Below are positions 46,969 to 56,704 of a DNA stretch of 64,000 nt, piece after piece. The stretch covers positions 62,001-126,000 of the forward strand of contig CAMDGV010000003.1 of NCBI GenBank assembly GCA_945898055.1. Direction: 5' to 3'. Made by a program: the position numbers and the translations under genes. Numbering within the stretch: the stretch's first letter is position 1; every line of letters begins with the position of its first letter. This stretch comes from Akkermansia muciniphila. GTDB taxonomy: Bacteria; Verrucomicrobiota; Verrucomicrobiia; Limisphaerales; UBA9464. A model generated the notes under the pieces. It did not search any database, had not been told where the DNA came from, and was given only the letters and a program-made list of their open reading frames with translations.

Positions 46969-47775
46969 GTGGAAAAATATTTTCACGTGGTCGGTCTAGG
47001 GATTCAAAACACCTTGGCTTATCGGGTAAATTTTCTCTGCCGAGCCGCCTTCGGCTTGGTTCCCTTGGCGGGCACCCTTTTTCTCTGGAAAGCTATTTAT
47101 GCCGACCGACCGACCGGAGCCATTTTAGGAGGGTACACACTGGCTCAGATGATTAGCTATTATCTGTTGGTCACGGTGGTGGATTCCATCACGGCCGTGG
47201 CTGAAGATGATTGGCAGATTGCTGCTGATATTAAAGACGGCGGAGTCAGCCAGTTCTTGCTGAAGCCCATGGATTATCTCGGGTACCGTTTGTGTCTCTA
47301 CGGGGCTGGGCGGGCGATTTATACGACGATGGCTCTGATCCCGGTCTCCTTTTTCATTCTATTTCAGCGCGCGTCATTTGTGGGGCCGGCTGATCCACAA
47401 ACGTTTTGCTTGGCACTCTTCTCCGTTTTTTTGGCAGGACTCTTGCAGTTCTTTATCGCCTATACCGTAGCGCTGATGGCGTTTTGGGTCCTAGATGTTA
47501 GCACCTTTATTTTTATCCAATTTGCTTTGGAGTACCTCGCCAGTGGCCATCTGTTTCCCTTGGATATTCTACCTCCCCTCTTGCACCGCGTGATCCTACT
47601 CACGCCCTATCCCTATCTCCTCTATTTCCCCGTAGGGATTTCACTGGGTCAAATCCGCGGCCACGACCTCTGGCGTGGGTTTGCGCTGCAGGCCTTTTGG
47701 GTCGTAATGGCTTTTGTCATCGCCCGAGTTATGTGGGCACGTGGCTTGCGTAAATATACGGCGGTGGGCGGATGA
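46969..47775 (+). CDS. ABC-2 type (DUF990-like) permease, first subunit
   Basis: Inner-membrane protein of 268 residues with six predicted helices, of the ABC-2 permease group (COG4587/DUF990-like) that forms heterodimeric exporters with a COG3694 partner. Segments such as QMISYYLLVTVVDSIT, DIKDGGVSQFLLKPMDYLGYRL and SGHLFPLDILPPLLHRVILLTPYPYLLYFPV are characteristic. Start is GTG, 3 bp after the DUF1844 stop. It overlaps the second permease by four bases. An ATP-binding subunit gene, usually adjacent, is missing in this window. Confidence 0.85.
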   Translation: MEKYFHVVGLGIQNTLAYRVNFLCRAAFGLVPLAGTLFLWKAIYADRPTGAILGGYTLAQMISYYLLVTVVDSITAVAEDDWQIAADIKDGGVSQFLLKPMDYLGYRLCLYGAGRAIYTTMALIPVSFFILFQRASFVGPADPQTFCLALFSVFLAGLLQFFIAYTVALMAFWVLDVSTFIFIQFALEYLASGHLFPLDILPPLLHRVILLTPYPYLLYFPVGISLGQIRGHDLWRGFALQAFWVVMAFVIARVMWARGLRKYTAVGG

Positions 47776-48587
47776 AATCAGGGTTCGAAACCGTGAAACG
47801 GTATATCAGCATTTATGGTGCTTTGATCCGTTATTCGCTCATTCACGAGATGCAGTTTAAGGTGAACTTTCTTCTTTGGATTGTAGTCGAGTTCCTTTGG
47901 TTCGGACTTCAACTGGTTTTTATGTCGGTTCTTTACGGTCACACCGAAAGCATCGCTGGCTGGTCGAAATGGGAGGTGGTTCTGCTGGTGGGTTGTAATC
48001 AATTTATTCAGCAATTGTTTCACATGCTCTTCGTTACCAACCTGTCGAACTTCTCCGAATTAATCCGCAAGGGGACTTTAGATCTCTTGGTCCTTCAACC
48101 GGTGAATACTCGGTTCCTTGTCTCGGTTAAAAAATTCGAGATCGGCAATAGTATCAATGCTTTGATGGGATTGGCCGTGGTGTTTTATGCCTTAACAAAA
48201 TTAGGCAAAATGCCCTCGATAACCCAATGGATAGCCTTTGGTTTTCTTTGTCTCGCTGGACTTTCTGTCCATTATTCATTGATGTTTCTGTTGGCATGCG
48301 TGTCTTTTTGGACCGTTCGTGCTCAAGGAATTGTTTGGGGTTACTACAACCTATTTAACATCGCCCGACTTCCCATCGATGCTTTTCCTAGGGGCGCCTA
48401 TCGAGCGGTCTTTACTTGGGTTTTACCCATGCTTCTTGTCTCAAATGTTCCGGCCAAACTTTTGGCTAATACGCTGTCGGCACCGCAGGATTTACTCCCT
48501 GTTTTTGGGATGGCTGGCCTTTGCTTTGTCGTTAGCGAAGTCGTTTGGCGTTGGTCACTTCGCCACTACACAAGCGCAAGTTCTTAA
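47772..48587 (+). CDS. ABC-2 type (DUF990-like) permease, second subunit
   Basis: Partner permease of 271 residues with six helices. LIRKGTLDLLVLQPVNTRFLVSVKKFEIG is the equivalent of the cytoplasmic segment in the first subunit, and YNLFNIARLPIDAFPRGAYRAVFTWVLPMLLVSNVPAKLL is the typical C-terminal re-entrant region. Overlap with the first subunit (ATGA) implies a heterodimer. Substrate unknown; such pairs have been linked to drug or viologen export in other bacteria. Confidence 0.85.
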   Translation: MKSGFETVKRYISIYGALIRYSLIHEMQFKVNFLLWIVVEFLWFGLQLVFMSVLYGHTESIAGWSKWEVVLLVGCNQFIQQLFHMLFVTNLSNFSELIRKGTLDLLVLQPVNTRFLVSVKKFEIGNSINALMGLAVVFYALTKLGKMPSITQWIAFGFLCLAGLSVHYSLMFLLACVSFWTVRAQGIVWGYYNLFNIARLPIDAFPRGAYRAVFTWVLPMLLVSNVPAKLLANTLSAPQDLLPVFGMAGLCFVVSEVVWRWSLRHYTSASS

Positions 48588-49115
48588 ATCTAAATTAAAT
48601 CTAAATCGGCGATTCAAGTTCCTCAGCCAACTCCCGCCGGAGTTCAAGAACAGCGTCACCGAACGTGATCTTCCCGATCAGGAGGCCCTCGTCATCCGGC
48701 TCAAGAAGCTCGAAAAAGACGACGTTCTCGATCTCCTGACTCACTTGGAAGAGGATCGTCCGTGGATGAAAAGGGCGAGGCGCTCAGCGGTTTCGTTGCG
48801 CTGGCGTGCCTAGTCGGGCCGACCAAGTCGTTCGGTGTGGGGCAGAACGATGGGGCCGTCTCTTTATTTTTCTCCAAGCCTCGAGCTTCCAGTCGGTCTT
48901 TTCGCAGGTGGATTGGACTCGCAAGGGGCGGGGCAGAGTACCGATCTCATTCCCCCCGATTCCCATTATTAATTGTTAGAACCGACCCCGCTCTGACCCA
49001 CTCATTCAATCCAGTGACAAACGGATGGCCCTGTCACGGAATTGTGATCTAACTTTTCCAACGTTGTGACCTGGTCGCGGGTTGTTCGTCACCGAAGCGT
49101 GGAGGATATTAGGGT
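48588..49115. other. gene-poor stretch with a possible gene remnant
   Basis: After the permease stop, a plus-strand frame at about 48597-48813 reads like real protein (RFKFLSQLPPEFKNSVTERD, then IRLKKLEKDDVLDLLTHLEE), charged and helical, but it has no start codon of its own and ends in a basic tail. I do not recognise the family. The following 300 bp show nothing convincing. Probably a broken gene end brought in with the GC-richer block that begins at 49.1 kb. Confidence 0.4.
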
Positions 49116-49967
<852 letters not shown>

Positions 49968-50001
49968 TTTGTTCTCCGTATTCCAACTCAACCTCCATTC
50001 T

Positions 50002-53000
50002 ATGAACCAGAAAACTATCCCCATCGCATTGGCGGCCCTGCTGTCAGTTCCTGTCCTGCAGGCGGCCATCACGGATCAATTGGTGACTCACCTCACCTTT
50101 GATTCCAACTTGCTCGATATCTCCGGCAAAAGCCATCACGGCACCGCCGTGGGTAACATCCAGTACGGCCCCGGACAGGTCGGAACCGGCGCTGTTCAAC
50201 TCTCCTTCAAGAAGGACGGCACCAGTTTCAACTATGTCACGTTGGGTGCTCCTGCCGATCTCAACTTTGGCACCTCAACGGATTTTTCACTGAGCTTCTG
50301 GTGCAAATTCAATCAATTCGTCTTTGACCCTCCGTTGATCGGCAATAAGGACTGGCTCAGCGGTCAATACCAGGGATGGATGGTGGCCACGGGAACCGAT
50401 GGCCGTCTTCAGTGGAACTATGGCGGTTCACCGGGGCAGCGGAAGGACTACGATGGTCCAGGCAGCACCCTGAACAATGGTCGGTGGCACCATGTGGTGG
50501 TCACCTTTCTGCGCGCGGGCGAAGTGATGACCTATTTGGATGGGGCCTTGGTTGATGAGCGCGATGTCTCCGCAAGCCTCAACACTGTGGACACCGTGGT
50601 CGGACAGGCGGTCAATTTGGGCCAAGATGGCACCGGTCGGTACACCGATGGCAATAGCGTCGAGATCAGCGATCTGATGATGGATGATCTGGGGATCTGG
50701 CGACGGGTGTTGACGGCTGAAGAGTCCAAGGCCATCTACGAGGCTGGTTTGGCAGGCAAGGCCTTGGAGACGGTTGTCTCGACTCCGACGGTTCCCATCC
50801 TGGCTCGCCAACCATCGGCCGCCACGGTCGTGGCCGGTGAGAGCCTTACCTTGCGTGTCCTCCCCCGAGGAACCTCTCCCTTCACGTTCCAGTGGCGTCG
50901 TGGTTCGGTGAATCTTCCCTCCGCGACCAATGCTGTGCTCACTCTGAGCAACGTTCAGGCCTCGGATGCAGGCCAGTACACCTGCGTCGTCGGCAACAGT
51001 GTCGCGAGTGTGGCGACGGACTCGGCTGAGATTACCGTCGATGCGCAACAGGCACCGACGATTGCTGAACAACCGCTGAACGTCGCCGTGGGCCCGAACG
51101 GCCACGCCCGGTTTCAGGTGCGTGCAGCTGGTGTGAATCCCATCGTTTACCAATGGTTCCGCAACGGATCCGCCATTGCCGGAGCCACACAACCGGCCTT
51201 GGTGCTGGCCCGAGTTCAACCGGGTGATGCTGGGCGCTACACCGTGCAAATCCGTGCCGCCAACGGGCAGACTACGTTGAGCCTCGAGGCGACGCTGACG
51301 ATTGTGGACGACATTCGTCAGGGCTTGGTCACCCACCTGACCTTCGATACCGATTTCAGCGACGCGTCGGGTCGCAACAACCATGGAGCCCCGGTCGGAT
51401 TGCCGACCTTGGTCGAGGGCCGGGTCGGCAAGGGCGCCTTGAGGTTTTCCCAAAAAGCCGACGGTTCGGAGTTCAACTACGTGACGCTCGGAACTGCGGC
51501 CGATTTGGAATTCAGCGTGGATGCGGATTTCTCCTTCTCCATGTGGGTGAAGTTCAGCAAGTGGCAGCGCGACCCGGTGTTCATTGCCAACAAGAATTGG
51601 AACAGTGGCGGCAATGTGGGCTATGCGCTGGCCACCGGGGCCGATGGGCGTTTCCAATGGAATTATGCTGAGCAGGTGGGTGAACGACGCGATTACGACA
51701 GCGGCCCAGGTTTGGTTGGCGACGGGGCTTGGCATCATGTTGCAATCACCTTCCAACGGGGCGGTGAAGCGGTGACCTTTGTCGATGGCAAAGAAATCAA
51801 TCGCCAACCTCTACCAACGACCGGAACGACGGTCAGCCCGGGTCTGCCGACCAACATCGGTCAGGATGGCCGCGGCAACTACACCGACAACAGCACGGTG
51901 AGCATGGTGGATGGCACCATTGATGATGTGGCGATCTGGCGTCGTTCGATCACGTCCGATGAAATCCTCGGCATTTACCGCAAGGGACAGTTTGGCGCCA
52001 ACGTCCAGGAAAAGGCCCTCAGTGAGTCACTCGTCGCTTGGCTGCCTCTGGACTACGACACCTCCGATCGATCCGGTCGCGGAAACCATGGTGTCCGCGC
52101 GGGCAATCCTCGATTCGCAGAGGGTCGTTCCGGTGGTGCAATCTTGGTGAACTCCCTGACCAATGGTTCGTCCTTCAACTACGTCTCCCTGGGTGCCCCT
52201 GCCGATCTTCAGTTTGGCAAGGACGTTAACTTCTCGGTCTCACTTTGGACTTCGTTCACTAATTGGACCGGCGACCCGGCCTTGATTGGTAACAAGGACT
52301 GGCGCAGTGGCGGCAATCAGGGTTGGGCGATCGCCACGGCAGGCAATGGTCGCCTCCAATGGAATTTGGGTGATGGCGATGCCGGTGGCCGGAGCCGCCG
52401 TGACTATGACGGTCCGGGCGGCACGTTGAACAATGGGGCGTGGCATCACGTTGTGACGGTCTTTGATCGGGTCCAAGGGGCTATTACGTATTTGGATGGC
52501 GCCGCGGTCAGCACCAATTCGATCTCTGGTGATCTCGATTCCATCGACACAGCCGCCGGTTTGGCTGTCAACATTGGTCAGGATGGTTTGGGAGCCTACA
52601 CCGACAATGGTGCGGTGGGCCTTCGGAATGGACGCATCGACGATGTCGCCATCTGGCGTCGGTCGCTCGATGCAGCGGAGGTGAAGACCATCTTCCAACG
52701 GGGCCAACAGGGGCTAAACCTCTTCGGGATGGCTGCCAGTACCAATTCGCTGCCCAATGGGGTGGCATCCGGAGATGTGACGTCCGATTCAGTGGTTTTG
52801 TGGACCCGTTCACTCGTGCCGGGTGTCATTCGTTTCGGAGTCTCGACCAACAGTTCTTTGGACCCATTGGCTTTTGCAAGTGCGGTCACCCATTTGCAAC
52901 CGGAGGTTCCGGTCAAGGTGTCCGTCACGGGACTAAATCCGGGTGTCCGCTACTTCTATCGGGTTTTGGATGGGCTTGAGAACAGTGCGTTTGGAACCTT

Positions 53001-54612
53001 CAAAACTGCGCCCGCTCTCCAAGCCTCGGTCGGGCTCCGCTTCGGAGTGAGTGGTGATTCCCGTGGCGAATTGGCGCCGTATCCGTCGATTGGCAACGTG
53101 GCCAGCCGCCGCCTCGATTTCTTTGTCAATCTGGGTGATACCATCTATGCCGATGTGCCGTCGCCGGCGGTGACCAATGACCAAGTCCGCACGTTGGAGC
53201 AGTTTCGTCGCAAGCACGCCGAAGTGCTTGGCAATCAGCAAGGTCTCCCGTCGATGGCGGACCTCCGGGCGAGCACGGTGCTTTTCACCACGATTGACGA
53301 CCACGAGGTGATCAATGATTTCGCTGGCGGTGCGGCCGCGTCGTCGGATCCCCGCTTCGACCTTACCGGTAAGCTCGTCAATGAGACCCAACTTTATCGG
53401 GATGGTCTTAAAGCCTTCACCGAATTCAATCCGCTCAAGGATCTGACTTACCAGACTCCGGGGGTCGCCCGTACCGATGGCAAACCCAAGCTGTATCGCT
53501 CCGCTCGATACGGTTTGGATGCCAGCCTCTTCTTGCTCGACGCGCGATCGTTCCGGGATGCCGAGTTGATCGCTCCCGAGGATCCCAACAACGCCTTGCA
53601 GGTGGGTACTTTCCTCTTCCAGTCGATGGATATCAATCCGTTGACGGGACAAGCGCTTCCGCGCCGCACGATGCTCGGACAAGCTCAACTCAGTGAGCTG
53701 AAGTCCGATCTATTGGCCGCGGAAAAAGCCGGAGTAATCTGGAAATTTATCGGGGTCCCTGAACCGATCCAGAATCTCGGGGTGTTGGCTGCCAGCGACC
53801 GGTTCGAGGGGTATGCCGCCGAACGTTCGGATATCCTCGGGTTTATCCACACCAACCGCATCCGCAACGTGGTGTTCATCTCGGCGGACATCCACGGGAC
53901 ATTGATCAATAACCTGACTTACCAGTCTGGCAGCCCAGCTGCACCACAGATTCCGGTGCGCTCTTGGGAGATCACCACCGGTGCCATTGCTTATGACGCG
54001 CCGTTTGGCCCTACCGTGTTGGATTTGGCTGCCGGAGTGCCTTCGGGATCCGGGACGTTGTTGAGCCAGTTCCTCGCATCCTTGAAACTTCCCAATCGAA
54101 CCGCCTTCGATGCCCTGTTGACACCGGTCCAGAAGAATCAAGCCATGACCGGATTGGTCAATGCTCAGGTCGAACCGCTGGGTTATACCCCGCTCGGACT
54201 GGAGGATTCAGGCCTAGAGTTCCAGGTTGAGACAGGAGGGTCGGTTGCGACCTTCACTTACGGCTGGACGGAGTTTGAGATTGATTCAGCCACCCGTGCG
54301 TTGCGGGTGACCACCTACGGTCTCCCTAGCTATGCGGCCAACCAGATCAATGACCAGTTGCTGTTGGTGCAACCGACGGTGGTCAATCGTTTCACGGTCG
54401 CCGCCGAGAAACCGTCGTTGCAGTTGAGGCGCTTGGCCACCGGTCTTCGGGTGGTTTGGCCGAAGTCTGAGCAGGGGTATCGTCTGGAACGAACCGTCAA
54501 TTTGGGTGCCTCAGCCAATTGGACCCCAGTCGATTCGACAGTGGTCGGCGACGAAAACTCGGCGGCCGTCAACGAAGAGGCTGCTGCATTCTATCGCCTC
54601 CGTAAACCCTGA
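50002..54612 (+). CDS. secreted LamG(x3)-Ig(x2)-PhoD phosphatase-like protein
   Basis: Secreted protein of 1536 residues from the ATG at 50002 (signal peptide ending about LSVPVLQA). Order: LamG-like domain (about 24-240), two Ig-like domains (about 260-437; DAGQYTC and DAGRYTV hallmarks), LamG 2 (about 440-660), LamG 3 (about 676-897). Then a PhoD-type N-terminal domain (GVASGDVTSDSVVLWTR, about 913-1003) and a PhoD metallophosphatase (VSGDSRGE, NLGDTIYAD near 1043, DDHEV near 1099, SADIHG near 1294). A short C-terminal module ends FYRLRKP. PhoD enzymes hydrolyse phosphate mono/diesters; the LamG repeats probably bind polysaccharide. The three LamG copies are closely related, indicating internal duplication. 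Confidence 0.9.
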   Translation: MNQKTIPIALAALLSVPVLQAAITDQLVTHLTFDSNLLDISGKSHHGTAVGNIQYGPGQVGTGAVQLSFKKDGTSFNYVTLGAPADLNFGTSTDFSLSFWCKFNQFVFDPPLIGNKDWLSGQYQGWMVATGTDGRLQWNYGGSPGQRKDYDGPGSTLNNGRWHHVVVTFLRAGEVMTYLDGALVDERDVSASLNTVDTVVGQAVNLGQDGTGRYTDGNSVEISDLMMDDLGIWRRVLTAEESKAIYEAGLAGKALETVVSTPTVPILARQPSAATVVAGESLTLRVLPRGTSPFTFQWRRGSVNLPSATNAVLTLSNVQASDAGQYTCVVGNSVASVATDSAEITVDAQQAPTIAEQPLNVAVGPNGHARFQVRAAGVNPIVYQWFRNGSAIAGATQPALVLARVQPGDAGRYTVQIRAANGQTTLSLEATLTIVDDIRQGLVTHLTFDTDFSDASGRNNHGAPVGLPTLVEGRVGKGALRFSQKADGSEFNYVTLGTAADLEFSVDADFSFSMWVKFSKWQRDPVFIANKNWNSGGNVGYALATGADGRFQWNYAEQVGERRDYDSGPGLVGDGAWHHVAITFQRGGEAVTFVDGKEINRQPLPTTGTTVSPGLPTNIGQDGRGNYTDNSTVSMVDGTIDDVAIWRRSITSDEILGIYRKGQFGANVQEKALSESLVAWLPLDYDTSDRSGRGNHGVRAGNPRFAEGRSGGAILVNSLTNGSSFNYVSLGAPADLQFGKDVNFSVSLWTSFTNWTGDPALIGNKDWRSGGNQGWAIATAGNGRLQWNLGDGDAGGRSRRDYDGPGGTLNNGAWHHVVTVFDRVQGAITYLDGAAVSTNSISGDLDSIDTAAGLAVNIGQDGLGAYTDNGAVGLRNGRIDDVAIWRRSLDAAEVKTIFQRGQQGLNLFGMAASTNSLPNGVASGDVTSDSVVLWTRSLVPGVIRFGVSTNSSLDPLAFASAVTHLQPEVPVKVSVTGLNPGVRYFYRVLDGLENSAFGTFKTAPALQASVGLRFGVSGDSRGELAPYPSIGNVASRRLDFFVNLGDTIYADVPSPAVTNDQVRTLEQFRRKHAEVLGNQQGLPSMADLRASTVLFTTIDDHEVINDFAGGAAASSDPRFDLTGKLVNETQLYRDGLKAFTEFNPLKDLTYQTPGVARTDGKPKLYRSARYGLDASLFLLDARSFRDAELIAPEDPNNALQVGTFLFQSMDINPLTGQALPRRTMLGQAQLSELKSDLLAAEKAGVIWKFIGVPEPIQNLGVLAASDRFEGYAAERSDILGFIHTNRIRNVVFISADIHGTLINNLTYQSGSPAAPQIPVRSWEITTGAIAYDAPFGPTVLDLAAGVPSGSGTLLSQFLASLKLPNRTAFDALLTPVQKNQAMTGLVNAQVEPLGYTPLGLEDSGLEFQVETGGSVATFTYGWTEFEIDSATRALRVTTYGLPSYAANQINDQLLLVQPTVVNRFTVAAEKPSLQLRRLATGLRVVWPKSEQGYRLERTVNLGASANWTPVDSTVVGDENSAAVNEEAAAFYRLRKP

Positions 54613-54626
54613 TCAGGCCGCCTGAT
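54612..54626. repeat. short inverted repeat after the PhoD gene
   Basis: ATCAGG-CCG-CCTGAT lies at the stop codon of the LamG/PhoD gene, just before a stronger terminator-like hairpin. Six-base arms, three-base loop; weak by itself. Confidence 0.35.
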
Positions 54627-54640
54627 TCAATCCTCACGCT

Positions 54641-54680
54641 GCAGCGGTCGGAACCAAAAAGTCTGACCGCTGCTGCTTTT
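54641..54680 (+). terminator. Rho-independent terminator of the LamG/PhoD gene
   Basis: GCAGCGGTC (54641-54649) pairs perfectly with GACCGCTGC (54665-54673) around a 15-base loop, and TGCTTTT follows. GC-rich 9-bp stem plus T-run, 28 bp after the stop codon. Confidence 0.6.
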
Positions 54681-54904
54681 AGCTCCCGCTTGGGTCCCTG
54701 AGTCTGGTCCGCAATCGCCACCGGGCAGAGGACGAATGGGGCCGGCCGCGCACTGGCCATCTTCTAGAGTTGTTGCTTCAGCTGTGAGCGGATCCACTCG
54801 CGCCCGCGTCCACTCTTCTTCCCCGACTCGACGCGTTCACTTATTGAGTCGAAAATCCACTTCCGTCTAGGATCTCTCAAGACTACGTTCCATCCTAGTT
54901 TCGC

Positions 54905-55447
54905 ATGACCGACACTGACCCGATACCTCGAGTTTCTTGGTGGCAAATCATTGCGATAGGGCGCAATCCAAAGACCACCTTTATCCGATTGCTCATCACT
55001 GCAGTCTTAGTCTATTGGGGATTTAAGTCGGCCATCCTGCCAATCTCAGTGAGTGGCATTAGCATGCAACCCACCTATCGCGATGGAAAACGCCTGTTCA
55101 TCAATAAATTAGCCTACAAATTAGATCTTCCGCAGCGGGGCGACGTGGTCGCCATCCATGAAGCCGGCGACCGATTATACCTCCTTAAGAGAATTATCGG
55201 ACTTCCAGGAGAACGCCTCCGGATTATGCGCGGCACGGTTTATATTGACGATGAACCGCTCCTAGAATCCTACCTGTTGCCACCCACCAATGGAGTCGTT
55301 AACCCAGCACCGTGGGAACTAGATGAAGTCCGGATTCGTGGGGACGAACTCTTTGTCATCGGTGATAATCGTTCCATGGGAAAGACGGACCATTATTTCG
55401 GAAGAGTAAACTCCTCTCGGATCGCTGGGCGCCTGATCAAGCCATGA
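54905..55447 (+). CDS. lepB: signal peptidase I
   Basis: Membrane-bound leader peptidase of 180 residues, a compact form with one anchor helix (about 26-46). Catalytic Ser53 lies in SGISMQPT, general-base Lys95 in YLLKRIIGLPGERL, and the closing box reads GDNRSMGKTDHYFG. It would process secretory signal peptides. Its stop overlaps the next gene by four bases (ATGA), so the two are translated together. Confidence 0.94.
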   Translation: MTDTDPIPRVSWWQIIAIGRNPKTTFIRLLITAVLVYWGFKSAILPISVSGISMQPTYRDGKRLFINKLAYKLDLPQRGDVVAIHEAGDRLYLLKRIIGLPGERLRIMRGTVYIDDEPLLESYLLPPTNGVVNPAPWELDEVRIRGDELFVIGDNRSMGKTDHYFGRVNSSRIAGRLIKP

Positions 55448-55947
55448 ACACTCGATTCGCGCGCATTGCGTTCTTCCTCGCCATCGCGGCGGCTCTCACC
55501 GCATTGATCCGCCTGATGCCCACCGAAGAAGACCGTATCCGAGGGGTTATCCTTAAAGCCCGGGCGGCTATTTCTTCTGAGAATCGAACTAAAAGCTCTC
55601 TGGACACTCTCGCCCGAGTGGGAGAACTCACCGCCTGTCTAACCCGCGATATCATCGTCAATGTCGATGTCTTTAGTCTCGGGGCCGGTTCTTTGCAAGG
55701 CGCGGAGGAGGTTCGGGGCGCCGTTCTAGCCCTTCCCCAAGTGTATCCCGAGCTTAAAGTTCGCTTCGACGACATCCGGATTACTCTCGAAGATCCGCTC
55801 CAAGCTCGGGCTTGGTTTGTTGCCACAATTACTCCGAAAGATCGGGAATCGAGCGGGGCACAAGAGTTTGCCCTGAGCCTACGTCGAATCGACGGGCGCT
55901 GGTTTATTTCTCGAATCGAAACGGTCAGATCACTCAAGTCTCAATAA
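55444..55947 (+). CDS. exported NTF2-like protein, unknown function
   Basis: Protein of 167 residues with an N-terminal hydrophobic helix (about 7-23), then an alpha+beta domain of NTF2/SnoaL type (LTRDIIVNVDVFSLGAGSLQGAEEVRGAV; ARAWFVATITPKDRESSGAQEFALSLRRIDGRWFISRIE). It is translationally coupled to lepB. No catalytic residues stand out. Fold assignment is by strand pattern only. Confidence 0.65.
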   Translation: MNTRFARIAFFLAIAAALTALIRLMPTEEDRIRGVILKARAAISSENRTKSSLDTLARVGELTACLTRDIIVNVDVFSLGAGSLQGAEEVRGAVLALPQVYPELKVRFDDIRITLEDPLQARAWFVATITPKDRESSGAQEFALSLRRIDGRWFISRIETVRSLKSQ

Positions 55948-55975
55948 CCCTCACTTGCAGTAAAGCCTATCTGGT

Positions 55976-56626
55976 ATGAGCCTTCTCTTACCGATGAAGG
56001 AAGCCTATATTGCTGCTAAAGAACGGTGGGCCCGAAAAATGGCCGGGGTGGATAAACCCGCGATCCATTCGGTGAACCGCCTCCCTCCCGGCCAGCGCGA
56101 GGTTACCAACTTCCCTATCCTAGATCTGGGCGTCAAACCCCAGATCCCCTTAGATCGGTGGGAACTTAAGATCAGTGGTGCCGTCGAGCATCCGGTGACC
56201 CTCGACTGGCAGGCCTTTAACCGTTTACCTCAGTTTACCGACACCAGCGACTTTCATTGTGTCACCACTTGGAGCCAATTCGATATGCTCTGGAGTGGGG
56301 TTTCCTTCCTAACCCTTGTTGACCTAGTGCGGCCTGAAGCTTCGTGCAGTCACGTTTTTTTTAAAAGTTATGACGGTTACTCCACCAGCAACCCACTAGA
56401 TGTCTGTACGGATGATGATGTCCTGATTGCCCACCACTGGAAGGGCCAACCTTTGACGGTCGAACACGGCGGACCCGCCCGTGTGATACTTCCTAAACGC
56501 TATGCTTGGAAGGGTGCCAAATGGATCCGTGAAATTACCTTTATGAATCAGGATATCCTCGGTTTTTGGGAGTTGCGCGGTTACTCGAATACGGCCGACC
56601 CCTGGACGGATGATCGTTTCTCCTAA
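55976..56626 (+). CDS. molybdopterin-dependent (sulfite-oxidase fold) oxidoreductase
   Basis: Oxidoreductase of the sulfite oxidase/YedY (MsrP) fold, 216 residues, core domain only. The N-terminal NRLPPGQREVTNFPILDLG segment, WELKISGAVEHPVTL, and the molybdenum ligand Cys95 in SDFHCVTTWS are present, as are FKSYDGYSTSNPLDV and PKRYAWKGAKWIREITFM. No twin-arginine signal is visible, so it may act in the cytoplasm, unlike MsrP. The cofactor pathway is represented in the window by moaA. Lies 28 bp after the NTF2-like gene. Confidence 0.88.
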   Translation: MSLLLPMKEAYIAAKERWARKMAGVDKPAIHSVNRLPPGQREVTNFPILDLGVKPQIPLDRWELKISGAVEHPVTLDWQAFNRLPQFTDTSDFHCVTTWSQFDMLWSGVSFLTLVDLVRPEASCSHVFFKSYDGYSTSNPLDVCTDDDVLIAHHWKGQPLTVEHGGPARVILPKRYAWKGAKWIREITFMNQDILGFWELRGYSNTADPWTDDRFS

Positions 56627-56704
56627 AATAGATAAATCCTTCAACTTGAACTGACTCTGAACTTACCGTTTGACACCTTAGTTCGTTTTGTAAGAAATGG
56701 GGGG

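Noticed and set aside
50428..51807. 459-codon open frame on the minus strand, opposite the LamG/PhoD gene
   Set aside because: It is a shadow of GC-rich, duplicated LamG coding sequence on the plus strand; its translation has no domain or signal, and similar shadows occur opposite the third LamG and the PhoD part.
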